Source of the DNA: a virus
Direction: 5' to 3' (one strand)
DNA: 33,433 bases
IMG/VR virus record: IMGVR_UViG_3300042892_003012
Location: 1-33,433 of that record
Shown here: piece by piece, positions 1 through 7,449 of the stretch
How the letters are laid out: every line of letters starts with the position of its first letter
Numbering within the stretch: position 1 is the stretch's first letter
Translations under genes and position numbers: made by a program
The notes under the pieces: generated by a model
The model's database searches: none
The model's input: the letters and a program-made list of their open reading frames with translations, nothing else
Told to the model about the DNA's origin: nothing

Positions 1-2
1 CT

Positions 3-455
3 AGTACATGGGTCAATCAACCACCAGAGCCAGTAGATGTCATTTGTGACAACAAAGCATGTGGATGGGTAGGCATGGGCTCAGACCGACGCACTGATGA
101 CGACTACAATGATCATTGTCCAGAATGTGATGGCACAGAGTTTTCGTGGATCGACTACGATCCAGACACCAAGGCGGGTCGTGCCAACCGTGCTAAGTAT
201 TGTCGGCCCTGGGATCCAGCGGTTGCAATGGACAGGATTATCGCAGAGTTTCCTGTGGAAGAACCCGAGTGGACTCCAGTTAAAATCAAGCCAGCCGAGC
301 CTGGTGTGTATGAATGTCAGTTTAAAAAACTGCCGGCTTGGCCTTGGCCACCCACAGAACAACTGACCTGGGATGGCAAAGCCTGGCTTAACGATGATGG
401 AGATGTTGTAAAAGGCATCAAGGAGTGGCGCAACCTACAAGAGGAAACTGTATGA
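3..455 (+). CDS. Zinc-ribbon protein, 5' end outside window
   Basis: The frame is open from the left edge with no stop, so the true start lies upstream and only the last 150 residues are seen. An ATG at 75 would cut off half of a zinc ribbon: upstream of it the frame encodes CDNKAC (C-x4-C), and downstream comes HCPECDG (C-x2-C). Together these four cysteines form a plausible zinc site. The C-terminal half is rich in Trp and Pro and looks like a small beta domain (VYECQFKKLPAWPWP, then LTWDGKAWLNDDG). Its stop overlaps the next start (ATGA). The function is unknown; such ribbons in small phage proteins often bind nucleic acid or proteins, but nothing here decides this. Confidence 0.75.
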   Translation, partial: STWVNQPPEPVDVICDNKACGWVGMGSDRRTDDDYNDHCPECDGTEFSWIDYDPDTKAGRANRAKYCRPWDPAVAMDRIIAEFPVEEPEWTPVKIKPAEPGVYECQFKKLPAWPWPPTEQLTWDGKAWLNDDGDVVKGIKEWRNLQEETV

Positions 456-658
456 CCACATTTACCACAGAAGACAGAGAACATGCCGGACCTGTCTGCG
501 GATGCGGTCGTAGCCCGTCGGGATACTGTGTGGGCTGGCATTCTTTGTCAGAGCAGGATTATTTAAAAGAACGAGAGTTATACGAATACCGGGTGCAGGC
601 CCAGGGTCTTTGGTTTGACGGTGGTACCTGTACTGGTGGCAATCCAGAAATTAAATAG
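452..658 (+). CDS. CDGSH-like cysteine/histidine mini-protein, 68 aa
   Basis: The ATG at 452 overlaps the previous stop and has an AGAGGAAA ribosome site just upstream; a GTG further upstream (425) is less likely. Near residues 17-29 the protein reads CGCGRSPSGYCVGWH. This resembles the CDGSH iron-sulfur signature (C-x-C-x2-S ... C-x-G-x-H), with one residue fewer between the second and third Cys and with Val and Trp in place of Asp and Ser. CDGSH proteins hold a redox-active 2Fe-2S cluster through three Cys and one His, and all four ligands are present here. The remainder is a short acidic helix. The cluster assignment is inference from the motif; a zinc site is the alternative. Confidence 0.6.
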   Translation: MTTFTTEDREHAGPVCGCGRSPSGYCVGWHSLSEQDYLKERELYEYRVQAQGLWFDGGTCTGGNPEIK

Positions 659-668
659 GAGAATTACT

Positions 669-1343
669 ATGTCAACAACTTATGCAGATGTCAGTGTTAT
701 CAACAACCGAATGATTTCGGTCTACAACAACATGTTCTTGGCCGTGGTCACGAGCATGTTGGTCAGTCTATTAGTAGCGTCAAGCCCTGCAGCCATGCAG
801 TTTTTATTCACAGGGTTCATGAAATGGATTGTGATTTTTTCACCCTTGGTCATGATCTTGGCCATGACCTGGATCATGGAAAAGGCCACCTACGGTCAAG
901 CCAGAGGCATGTTACACATCTTTGCTGCCTTGATGGGTGTGAGTCTCAGTGCCATATTTGTGATCTATACCACGGCCAGTATCGTGAGTGCATTCATGGG
1001 AGCCGCGGTATTATTTGGCACCATGAGCCTGTATGGTTATTTTACCAAAAAGAGTCTTGAAAGCTGGGGTGGCTTCTTGCTTGTTGGATTGATTGCTGTT
1101 ATAATAGCAAGTATAGTAAATGTGTTTTTGGGTAGTAGCACCCTGGCCATGGTTGTGAGTGCGGTGGCCATCATCGTGTTCTTGGGTCTCACTGCCTATG
1201 ACACACAACGCATCAGAGAAGCAGTCAGTGTGTTTGAACCAGACAGCAAGGTCGAAATCCTAGGAGCATTGAGCCTGTACATGAACTTTATCAATATCTT
1301 TACCAGTCTACTACAACTGTTTGGTGGTCGCAACGATGATTAA
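669..1343 (+). CDS. Bax inhibitor-1 (BI-1/YccA) family membrane protein
   Basis: A 224-residue protein with about seven hydrophobic segments and short loops, matching BI-1/YccA/TMBIM in size and layout. Family-like stretches include TYGQARGMLHIFAALMGVSL in the middle and FLGLTAYDTQRIRE near the C-terminus, where the family carries its conserved Asp residues (pH-sensitive calcium leak in BsYetJ; in E. coli YccA inhibits the FtsH protease). The start at 669 is chosen because AGGAG lies about 8 nt upstream; a start at 615 would run deep into the preceding gene. A phage copy could modulate inner-membrane proteolysis or ion balance during infection, which is inference. Confidence 0.9.
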   Translation: MSTTYADVSVINNRMISVYNNMFLAVVTSMLVSLLVASSPAAMQFLFTGFMKWIVIFSPLVMILAMTWIMEKATYGQARGMLHIFAALMGVSLSAIFVIYTTASIVSAFMGAAVLFGTMSLYGYFTKKSLESWGGFLLVGLIAVIIASIVNVFLGSSTLAMVVSAVAIIVFLGLTAYDTQRIREAVSVFEPDSKVEILGALSLYMNFINIFTSLLQLFGGRNDD

Positions 1344-1479
1344 ATCTTTTAGAATTTGGTTGGCACGCAAGATACTGGGCAACCATTGCCCTTGCTACCA
1401 AATGGGTTATCACAGCATGGTGGACTTTCAACAACGATCAGCCGATGCCTTGGCTGCCCATAAAAAAAGAACTCAATGA
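1336..1479 (+). CDS. Small conserved-looking protein, 47 aa
   Basis: A short frame fits exactly between its neighbours. Its ATG lies inside the last codons of the BI-1 gene (8 nt overlap) and its TGA overlaps the ATG of galE (ATGA). The N-terminus is basic and amphipathic (MIKSFRIWLARKILG), followed by HCPCYQMGYHS with two Cys and two His and a charged tail ending HKKRTQ. The tight overlaps on both sides argue that it is translated. Function is unknown; the Cys/His patch could bind a metal and the first helix could lie on the membrane. Confidence 0.6.
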   Translation: MIKSFRIWLARKILGNHCPCYQMGYHSMVDFQQRSADALAAHKKRTQ

Positions 1480-2444
1480 AACGTGTGTTAGTAACCGGTG
1501 GATGTGGCTACATTGGTAGCCACGTGGCACGAGCATTCAAACAAGATAGCTATCAAGTTACCATCATAGACCGTGTGGAACGACCACACACTCTTAAAAA
1601 CATCGATGGTTATTTCATTGGCGACTTTGTGAGTGATGGGGCTCTCAGTGTGCTGATCCACGACTGTCCCGATGTGATTGTACACTGTGCTGGTACCAGC
1701 CTGGTAGGACCCAGCATAGACAATCCGGCTGAATACTGGGACAACAATATCGTAAAACTGATCAGGTTCTTGGACGTGGTGCGTACCTTGCCCAAGCGAC
1801 CACTGATCTTGTTTAGTTCAAGTGCCAGTGTTTATGGCGATCCTGAAACCATGCCCATACCCGAGGAACATCGCATAGATCCCATCAGCCCCTATGGCAA
1901 TACCAAGGCCACTGCCGAACGCATACTCAAGGACTATTTCACTGCCTATGCCATACCCAGTGTGTGCTTCCGCTTTTTCAATGCGGCAGGTGCTGAACCA
2001 TTCAACTACGATCTAGGGCAAGAGCCAGGTGCCACACACCTAGTGGCACGTGCCTGTGAAGCCAGTATTGCCAAACAAAACTTCATAATCAACGGTCGAG
2101 ATTACAACACCACCGACGGAACCTGTGTACGTGATTACATACATGTGTGGGATCTGGCTCGGGCTCATGTGCTGGCGGCCAGTAAAGCCGGGGAAGCCAC
2201 TGGATGGGTGGGTGCTCAACGCATCAACTTAGGCACAGGTCAGGGTTATAGCAATCTTGAAGTGGTCATGGCAGTAAAAACACGCTGGGGTGGAGGCACT
2301 ATAGAATATCGTCAGCCCAGACTGGGTGATCCACCCAAGCTGATAGCACACGCACACAAGGCCTATCACTGGTTGGGATGGGCACCAGAACACAGTGATA
2401 TCCGAGTCATTGTGGACAGTGCCTATCAGTGGTACACTAGATAA
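1476..2444 (+). CDS. galE: UDP-glucose 4-epimerase (GalE-like), extended SDR
   Basis: A 322-residue extended short-chain dehydrogenase. The NAD-binding glycine motif GGCGYIGS is at residues 8-15, SSSASVYG near 114-121 supplies the catalytic Ser region, and Y140-x3-K144 is the catalytic pair. The segment DGTCVRDYIHVWDLARAHVL is typical of GalE. The family interconverts UDP-glucose and UDP-galactose (or the GlcNAc/GalNAc pair) through a 4-keto intermediate. It is slightly shorter than the usual ~338 residues. It opens a cassette with a radical SAM enzyme, a DegT-like protein and an AMP-ligase, so it probably feeds a glycan or nucleotide-sugar modification pathway. The exact sugar cannot be read from the sequence. 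Confidence 0.88.
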   Translation: MKRVLVTGGCGYIGSHVARAFKQDSYQVTIIDRVERPHTLKNIDGYFIGDFVSDGALSVLIHDCPDVIVHCAGTSLVGPSIDNPAEYWDNNIVKLIRFLDVVRTLPKRPLILFSSSASVYGDPETMPIPEEHRIDPISPYGNTKATAERILKDYFTAYAIPSVCFRFFNAAGAEPFNYDLGQEPGATHLVARACEASIAKQNFIINGRDYNTTDGTCVRDYIHVWDLARAHVLAASKAGEATGWVGAQRINLGTGQGYSNLEVVMAVKTRWGGGTIEYRQPRLGDPPKLIAHAHKAYHWLGWAPEHSDIRVIVDSAYQWYTR

Positions 2445-2447
2445 ATA
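2440..2447 (+). promoter_or_regulatory. Late-promoter-like box GATAAATA
   Basis: GATAAATA overlaps the galE stop codon and lies 7 nt before the radical SAM start. T4-like phages use TATAAATA, and marine relatives NATAAATA, as late promoters read by a phage sigma factor. The box is short and AT-rich, so a chance match is quite possible, and it sits unusually close to the ATG. Confidence 0.3.
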
Positions 2448-2453
2448 TTTGTG

Positions 2454-3482
2454 ATGTATCAATATGCCGAACTCGTCCATTGGATGAGAAATCAAGACAC
2501 TATGAAGATCTTGCCTGCCCAGGTAGATATAGATCTAACCAATGTATGTAATCAAGACTGTTACTACTGCAATTCAGCAGACTTTCGTGCCGAAAAGCCT
2601 GTGCAAAAAAAATATACAGAATACATTGATCTATTAGATCGACTGGCCGGTTGGAGAAGTCATAGTCCCAATAGTTATGGTACCACACATACTATAACCT
2701 ACCCCGGTGGCGGTGAACCCACAGTTCTAGTCAGTTATGAACGAGTGATCGAGCATACTTTAGATCTGGGATTCTTGACTAGCCTTACTACCAATGGATC
2801 AAATCTAGATGTGTTGTTGGCCAATGTGTCAGTGGACAAATTACGCAAAATGGCCTGGATCGGCATAGACATCGATGCCGGTACCGAGCCCTTGTACGAA
2901 CAAATACGTCGTAGTTTAACTAGTAAAAGTTTGTTTACCAAGGTATGCGACAATGCTCGTGGCCTAATCGAAGCCGGTGTCAATGTAGACTTTAAAGCAT
3001 TGATAAACCCGTTAAATGACACAGAAGAAGCCATGAACGACCTGTTCAAGTTGGTCAGAGAACTGGGAGGTCGCATGTTATACTTTCGTCCAGTGATTAT
3101 TGATAATCAAGCCTATCCCATCACGGAGGCTACCATAGCCCGATTAGAAAAGTATAGTCAACTATATAAATTACCTTACTGGGCCAATCAAAATAAAACA
3201 CTTCCACGCAACTACAAGAAGTGTCACCAGATGTTTCACTTTCCTGTGTTTTGTGCCGATGGTAAAATATATATCTGTTGTGAAGGCAAAGGCAATCCGC
3301 AGTTTGAATTGGCCAATTGGGACACAGGAGACTTCCGTGATTCATGGTTGAGTCCACGTCATTATGAAATATATAATCGGACTCGTGTGGAGTTTTGTGC
3401 TCCTTGTAGGCCCAACATAAGTAATATTCAGATACAAAACATCCTAGATAATCCCAAACAAATAGAAACCTTGTACCTATGA
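2454..3482 (+). CDS. Radical SAM enzyme with C-terminal cysteine cluster
   Basis: A 342-residue protein with the radical SAM cluster motif C32-x3-C36-x2-C39 (CNQDCYYC) right after the first beta strand (PAQVDIDLTNV), and the SAM-contacting GGEP motif in TYPGGGEP. Near the C-terminus, FCADGKIYICCEG and FCAPC give five more cysteines, like the SPASM/Twitch auxiliary iron-sulfur domains of peptide- and sugar-modifying enzymes. An ATG at 2454 is taken; GTG at 2451 is equally possible and no clear ribosome site is seen. It overlaps the next gene by ATGA. Located between galE and a DegT-like gene, it may modify a sugar or a small ligand; the substrate is unknown. Confidence 0.88.
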   Translation: MYQYAELVHWMRNQDTMKILPAQVDIDLTNVCNQDCYYCNSADFRAEKPVQKKYTEYIDLLDRLAGWRSHSPNSYGTTHTITYPGGGEPTVLVSYERVIEHTLDLGFLTSLTTNGSNLDVLLANVSVDKLRKMAWIGIDIDAGTEPLYEQIRRSLTSKSLFTKVCDNARGLIEAGVNVDFKALINPLNDTEEAMNDLFKLVRELGGRMLYFRPVIIDNQAYPITEATIARLEKYSQLYKLPYWANQNKTLPRNYKKCHQMFHFPVFCADGKIYICCEGKGNPQFELANWDTGDFRDSWLSPRHYEIYNRTRVEFCAPCRPNISNIQIQNILDNPKQIETLYL

Positions 3483-3835
3483 TACTATTTCCTGTCATTG
3501 AATTGATTGACCGCTTGGCCATTGCTGACGTTAAATTTGCCCGTACCGGCGCCAATCAAGAAGAACTGACCTGGTACATGAATCAGGCCACACAGTTGGA
3601 TTTGGTTGTAATTGAAGATTTGTACAAAAATCTCATGGCCATACACAATCAAATCTGGGAATTGGAAGCTGAATTAAAAACGGGCAGAGAAGCAGAATTG
3701 CCCTTGGAAGAAATTGGACGGCGTGCTATTGCCATCAGAGATCACAACAACAAACGCATTGCCATCAAGAATGCCATTGCTGCACGCCTGGGTTGCGGTG
3801 TGAAAGAAATCAAACAGGATCATTTGAGTCAATGA
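3479..3835 (+). CDS. Small helical protein, weakly DUF6165-like, 118 aa
   Basis: The protein begins MILFPVIELIDRLAIADVKFART and continues almost entirely as charged helices (a coiled coil around residues 38-68 with IWELEAELK). The opening ELIDRLAI plus a following Lys-rich helix resembles the DUF6165 group of small proteins found beside polysaccharide genes; that link is from memory of the pattern and is weak. The start overlaps the radical SAM stop (ATGA) and the stop overlaps the DegT-like start (ATGA), so the three genes are probably translated together. A role as an accessory subunit is inference. Confidence 0.65.
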   Translation: MILFPVIELIDRLAIADVKFARTGANQEELTWYMNQATQLDLVVIEDLYKNLMAIHNQIWELEAELKTGREAELPLEEIGRRAIAIRDHNNKRIAIKNAIAARLGCGVKEIKQDHLSQ

Positions 3836-4467
3836 ACATGGCAGATTATCGCGAACCGTTTGACGCTGTGTCCGACTTCGAACGTGCTGTGGCTCATTAC
3901 ACCGGAGCACCTTACTGTGTCACAACAGATTGTTGTAGCCATGCAATAGAAATAGCATTTAGATTGACACACAACAACAACCAAGTTGAATTTCCTGCAC
4001 ACACCTATCTCAGTGTACCGATGACTTTGCAAAAATTATCTGTTCCTTACACCATGACCGATGCTGAATGGTGTCAAGAATATAACTTTGTAGGCAGTCA
4101 AATTTGGGACAGTGCCAGACGTTTTGAGCGTCACATGTATAGGGATGGACAAGTACAATGCATTAGTTTTGGGCGTACCAAACCATTACAAGTAGGACGT
4201 GGAGGTTGCATGCTCACTGACAGTCGAGAATTATACGAAGCTGCAGGCCGCATGAGAATGGATGGGCGAGATATTTTTCAATACAAGCCCTGGGCCACTC
4301 AAGGCACATTTACAGTGGGATACCATTACTACATGAGACCCGAAGATTGTGTCACAGGATTAAATCTTTTACTTAACAAACAATTTACACCTCAAGTGCC
4401 AGAATTTTATAATTACCCCGACTGCAGAAAATTAGTCATTGAACCTTACGTCAAAATTAATATATAG
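3832..4467 (+). CDS. One-domain DegT/DnrJ/EryC1-like aminotransferase
   Basis: A 211-residue protein matching only the large PLP domain of DegT-type sugar aminotransferases (usually 360-390 residues). CISFGRTKPLQVGRGGCML contains the predicted PLP lysine (K117) in the family context, and IWDSARRFE has the Asp that would contact the pyridine nitrogen (D93). TTDCCSHAIEIAF corresponds to the phosphate-binding turn. The C-terminal small domain is absent and the frame ends cleanly at a stop 11 nt inside the convergent ligase gene. It may be a true minimal family, act with a partner, or be a truncated remnant. Compare the full-length DegT enzyme at 29949-31052. Confidence 0.78.
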   Translation: MNMADYREPFDAVSDFERAVAHYTGAPYCVTTDCCSHAIEIAFRLTHNNNQVEFPAHTYLSVPMTLQKLSVPYTMTDAEWCQEYNFVGSQIWDSARRFERHMYRDGQVQCISFGRTKPLQVGRGGCMLTDSRELYEAAGRMRMDGRDIFQYKPWATQGTFTVGYHYYMRPEDCVTGLNLLLNKQFTPQVPEFYNYPDCRKLVIEPYVKINI

Positions 4468-5539
4468 TGTTTAGCTGTGATCTAGATATTTTGCCGCTGA
4501 TATTCTTTGGTATTTCATCCACCTGTTCCAGATAGCTAGGAAAACATTGTTGTCCCATGCTCATTAATAGGTCTTTGATTTGCTGTTTGTCATAAGGTCC
4601 GTTATAAACGCATTTGACTGTGCTTGTGCCAAACACAGCCAATTCTTTAAGATCTGGCAGGGCCGCATACAGTTTGTTTTCCAGACTCAAAGGATCCAAT
4701 TTGTAACCACGCACATTGATACGATCCACACTGCGTCCCAGGATTCGAAAATAACCTGCTTCATCTTGTTCAGCCAAATCTCCGGTATCAAACCAATCAG
4801 CATTGGCCACGGCCGGTCCACGTATCAATAATTTGTTTTGCTCAATGCGTGCTTCTATTCCATCAGGAAGTCCCACTGTGCCTATGCGTTGTTCACCTTC
4901 CAAGGGATTGGTCATGCAGTGGCTACAGGTTTCAGTCATACCAAAACTTTCCAGTATAGGCACACCAAAACGTTGTTTCATGGCTTCGTACAGCTTCGGC
5001 GGCAAGGCTGCACTGGCACTACGAACAAAACGCAGGTGCTTGAATTGTTGTTTTAGTAATACCTTTAGTATGTCGGGTATTCCGGTTATAAAAGTGGGAT
5101 TGTGATCAGTTACTTCATGTATGCGGTTTATGGGCAAGAATTTGGTTTCCATGTCTAACATACGACTCATCCAATACATCATTTGCCCGTGGGCATGCCA
5201 TAGACTCATGACACTCACATATCGATCATTGGCGGTAAGGTTATAACTTTGAATAATTTGACTACACACATGATTGACCTGTTGCTGGGTAAAACTGTAA
5301 AATTTACTGTCGCCGGTGGTGCCCGAAGTGTACCAGTAAACTTTTTCTCCGGGATAATCAGCACCGTCTCTTTCTTGTACGTTATCGGCCGTGACAAACA
5401 GACTCCAGTCTGAGTTGTTCAACAGATATTGATTTCTGTCAGCAGTGGCTGCAGGATTTAGGACCATGATACTGTAGTCTTTTTCGTATAAAGGTATATG
5501 GTCCCAGGGATTGGCGACACAAATGACGGCTCGTTTCAT
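4457..5539 (-). CDS. Short AMP-forming acyl-CoA/acid ligase
   Basis: A minus-strand adenylate-forming enzyme of 360 residues. Motifs in order: ATP loop YTSGTTGDSK (70-79), ESFGMTET (197-204), WFDTGDL (249-255), GRSVDRINVRGYK (268-280) and the catalytic PKNISGK with Lys350 in the small C-terminal domain. All key motifs are intact, but the part before the ATP loop is about 70 residues rather than 150-200, so the substrate side is trimmed. The start at 5539 is preferred because it begins the first strand (MKRAVICVANP); a longer version from 5632 has a low-complexity lead. It would activate a carboxylic acid as an adenylate. Its place beside sugar genes suggests acylation of a sugar or amine, which is inference. 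Confidence 0.88.
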   Translation of the reverse strand: MKRAVICVANPWDHIPLYEKDYSIMVLNPAATADRNQYLLNNSDWSLFVTADNVQERDGADYPGEKVYWYTSGTTGDSKFYSFTQQQVNHVCSQIIQSYNLTANDRYVSVMSLWHAHGQMMYWMSRMLDMETKFLPINRIHEVTDHNPTFITGIPDILKVLLKQQFKHLRFVRSASAALPPKLYEAMKQRFGVPILESFGMTETCSHCMTNPLEGEQRIGTVGLPDGIEARIEQNKLLIRGPAVANADWFDTGDLAEQDEAGYFRILGRSVDRINVRGYKLDPLSLENKLYAALPDLKELAVFGTSTVKCVYNGPYDKQQIKDLLMSMGQQCFPSYLEQVDEIPKNISGKISRSQLNTIY

Positions 5540-5561
5540 TGAAATTTCAAGTGGTTTTTGA

Positions 5562-5569
5562 TATTTATA
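5562..5569 (-). promoter_or_regulatory. Late-promoter-like TATAAATA box
   Basis: On the minus strand the sequence reads TATAAATA, an exact match to the T4 late consensus, 22 nt upstream of the ligase start at 5539. It is the best of the late-type boxes in the window and sits in the divergent gap between the ligase and folE, so the two genes may be expressed at different times. Confidence 0.5.
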
Positions 5570-5596
5570 TTTTGGCCAAAGAATTCTAAATAAATG

Positions 5597-5625
5597 TTGA
5601 CACCTAGGTCTAAATACAGTACAAT
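5597..5625 (+). promoter_or_regulatory. Sigma70-type promoter for folE
   Basis: TTGACA at 5597-5602 and TACAAT at 5620-5625 are spaced by 17 bp, a near-perfect host vegetative promoter about 40 nt before the folE ATG. It reads away from the minus-strand ligase. Confidence 0.8.
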
Positions 5626-5666
5626 TACTCAATACAGGTCATCCTCGACCTTAACTCGGAGAATAG

Positions 5667-6458
5667 ATGAGCACAAACAAAGAAGATACTCTGGCAGTAC
5701 TAAAAGCTGACAAATTTGTAATGGAGGCCCCATATCATCCCGGCTACGAAGATGCTGTGGTTGATCAAGGCCGACCACTCAGCCAAGTAATCAGAGAAAA
5801 CATGCGTGTGACTGGCAAGCGTTTTTGGGCAGGTGATAACATCAGTGATTATGTTAGTGAACAAGATAAAGATCGGTTAATCGACGAAGCAACTACGGCA
5901 TTTGAGCAGGTCCTGGATGCCTTGTTGATTGATAGAGAAACAGATCCCAACAGCCAAGGTACAGCACGTAGATTGGCAAAAATGTATTATAACGAAATTA
6001 TGGAGGGCAGATATGCTCCAGCACCTGATGCAACAGCTTTTCCAAATGATTCAGCGGACCGTTACGAAGGTATGTTGGTTGTGCGTAGCGAGTTACGCAG
6101 CATGTGTAGTCATCACCATCAGCCTGTCGCTGGTGTTGCGTACATTGGTATCATTGCCGCCAATAAACTCATTGGTCTTTCAAAGTATACTCGTATTGCT
6201 CAGTGGTGTAGTCGTCGTGGTACTCTGCAGGAAGAACTAGCCAACGACATTGCCAGAGAGATTGCCCGAGCTACCGATTCAGAAAACATTGGTGTGTACA
6301 TACAGGCCACACATGGTTGCTGTGAAAATCGTGGCATCATGGCACATTCAAGTCTGACACAGACTACTGTGTTGCGAGGTGCGTTCAAGACTGATCCTGG
6401 CACCAAGAAAGAGTTCATGGACAATATCAAACTGCAACAAGAATTTGCACCCAGATGA
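5667..6458 (+). CDS. folE: GTP cyclohydrolase I (FolE)
   Basis: FolE opens GTP to 7,8-dihydroneopterin triphosphate, the first step of both folate and 7-deazaguanine (queuosine/preQ0) synthesis. The 263-residue protein has the zinc ligands of the family: SMCSHHH (C147 and the following His) and ATHGCCENRG (C218/C219). LVVRSELRSMCSHHHQP and GLSKYTRIAQW are family hallmarks. The N-terminal ~50 residues are longer than in the E. coli enzyme (222 residues). GGAG lies about 6 nt before the ATG. The genes queD and queE lie about 1 kb and 1.6 kb downstream, so the product most likely feeds 7-deazaguanine synthesis rather than folate alone. Confidence 0.95.
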   Translation: MSTNKEDTLAVLKADKFVMEAPYHPGYEDAVVDQGRPLSQVIRENMRVTGKRFWAGDNISDYVSEQDKDRLIDEATTAFEQVLDALLIDRETDPNSQGTARRLAKMYYNEIMEGRYAPAPDATAFPNDSADRYEGMLVVRSELRSMCSHHHQPVAGVAYIGIIAANKLIGLSKYTRIAQWCSRRGTLQEELANDIAREIARATDSENIGVYIQATHGCCENRGIMAHSSLTQTTVLRGAFKTDPGTKKEFMDNIKLQQEFAPR

Positions 6459-6796
6459 TGCTAAAAAATTGGCGTGTTAAATTTTTCAACTGGCTGGGTG
6501 CCGGTAAAGTTAGATTAACAACAGACAAAGCACAGGAATACACAACTATGGGATACACATTAAATACTGGAGCAACCAATTGGAGCAACGGCGTGACTCT
6601 TGGTCTTGGCCAGACCAACATAACCGAGCCTGGTTTTAAAAATACCATTACCATCAAAGTAACCCCAGCCAGTGGTGGTCACATAGTCAGTGTAGATGGC
6701 AATGCCAATCATAACGAACTGCATATTATACCCGAAGGTACAGATTTTGATCGTGAACTGGGTAAAATTATTACCATATACCGATTAAAGGACTAG
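6455..6796 (+). CDS. Unknown protein, 113 aa
   Basis: The frame starts at an ATG overlapping the folE stop (a second ATG follows directly). After a basic, aromatic N-terminus (LKNWRVKFFNWLGAGK) the chain turns into Ser/Thr/Asn-rich beta-like sequence (TNWSNGVTLGLGQTNI, then NTITIKVTP) and ends GKIITIYRLKD. It has no signal peptide and no family I recognise. Its position between folE and a phosphoribosyltransferase suggests co-expression with the deazaguanine genes, without proof of a role in them. Confidence 0.6.
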   Translation: MMLKNWRVKFFNWLGAGKVRLTTDKAQEYTTMGYTLNTGATNWSNGVTLGLGQTNITEPGFKNTITIKVTPASGGHIVSVDGNANHNELHIIPEGTDFDRELGKIITIYRLKD

Positions 6797-6797
6797 T

Positions 6798-6887
6798 ATG
6801 AAACCCTTGGAACTTATTGCTATAATTATTTCTGCAGTCATTTTGGTTGTGTTTATTATACATCGACACGGATTATCTTTACTATGA
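6798..6887 (+). CDS. Single-span membrane micro-protein, 29 aa
   Basis: MKPLELIAIIISAVILVVFIIHRHG... is one hydrophobic helix with a short polar tail. The gene begins right after the preceding stop and its TGA overlaps the ATG of the phosphoribosyltransferase (ATGA), the same junction used by established genes here. That fit, rather than length, is the evidence for translation. It could be a small membrane toxin-like or inhibitor protein, or merely a translational coupler. Confidence 0.45.
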   Translation: MKPLELIAIIISAVILVVFIIHRHGLSLL

Positions 6888-7408
6888 ACAAAATATACTA
6901 CACCGAACGAACTGTTAAGACCTGGGTACACAACATTGTGCGTGCCATGAATCATGATGGCTTCAAACCAGATTACATTGTGGGACTTACCCGCGGTGGA
7001 CTCGTACCTGCGGTCATGCTGAGTCATTATCTTGACGTGCCCATGCACAGTCTAGGCGTGAGTCTGCGTGACAACACCGGTTTTGGTCCAGAATCCAACT
7101 GCTGGATGGCCGAAGATGCTTACGGATACAAAAGTGTAGATGAGCAAGATCCCAAGAACATACTGATCGTGGACGATATCAATGATTCTGGTGCCACACT
7201 AAACTGGATACGTGAGGATTGGCAATCGGGTTGCATGCCCAACGATGTCGATCGATGGAATGACATTTGGGGCAACACCACCCGCTTTGCTGTCATGGTC
7301 AACAACGAAGCATCGGATTTCAAGGATGTAAACTATGTGGGCCAAAGCATCAACAAGTTAGAAGAACCCATATGGTGTGTTTTTCCTTGGGAAGAATGGT
7401 GGAGATAA
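6884..7408 (+). CDS. Purine-type phosphoribosyltransferase
   Basis: A type I PRTase fold of 174 residues. The PRPP-binding motif ILIVDDINDSGATL is at 93-106 with its acidic pair and the following glycine loop, and YIVGLTRGGLVPAVMLSHYL at 31-50 is the usual N-terminal strand and helix. The enzymes join a base to PRPP; hypoxanthine/xanthine-guanine types look most similar. Its place between folE and queD raises the possibility that it acts on a deazaguanine-type base or simply salvages guanine for the pathway; the sequence does not separate these. The C-terminus is Trp-rich (WCVFPWEEWWR). Confidence 0.88.
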   Translation: MNKIYYTERTVKTWVHNIVRAMNHDGFKPDYIVGLTRGGLVPAVMLSHYLDVPMHSLGVSLRDNTGFGPESNCWMAEDAYGYKSVDEQDPKNILIVDDINDSGATLNWIREDWQSGCMPNDVDRWNDIWGNTTRFAVMVNNEASDFKDVNYVGQSINKLEEPIWCVFPWEEWWR

Positions 7409-7411
7409 ATA
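7404..7411 (+). promoter_or_regulatory. Late-promoter-like box GATAAATA
   Basis: GATAAATA overlaps the stop codon of the phosphoribosyltransferase, 86 nt before queD. It has the same eight bases as the boxes at 2440 and 14029. The match is short and could be chance. Confidence 0.3.
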
Positions 7412-7449
7412 GTTGTATCGAACAGCGGCCTTTACGGCATTCATCCCGC

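Noticed and set aside
1098-1103. TATAAT within the BI-1 gene
   Set aside because: No TTGACA-like box lies 16-18 bp upstream, and it falls within a conserved hydrophobic segment.
3130-3555. Minus-strand open frame opposite the radical SAM gene
   Set aside because: The plus strand encodes clear radical SAM motifs through the same region; this frame has no recognisable protein features.
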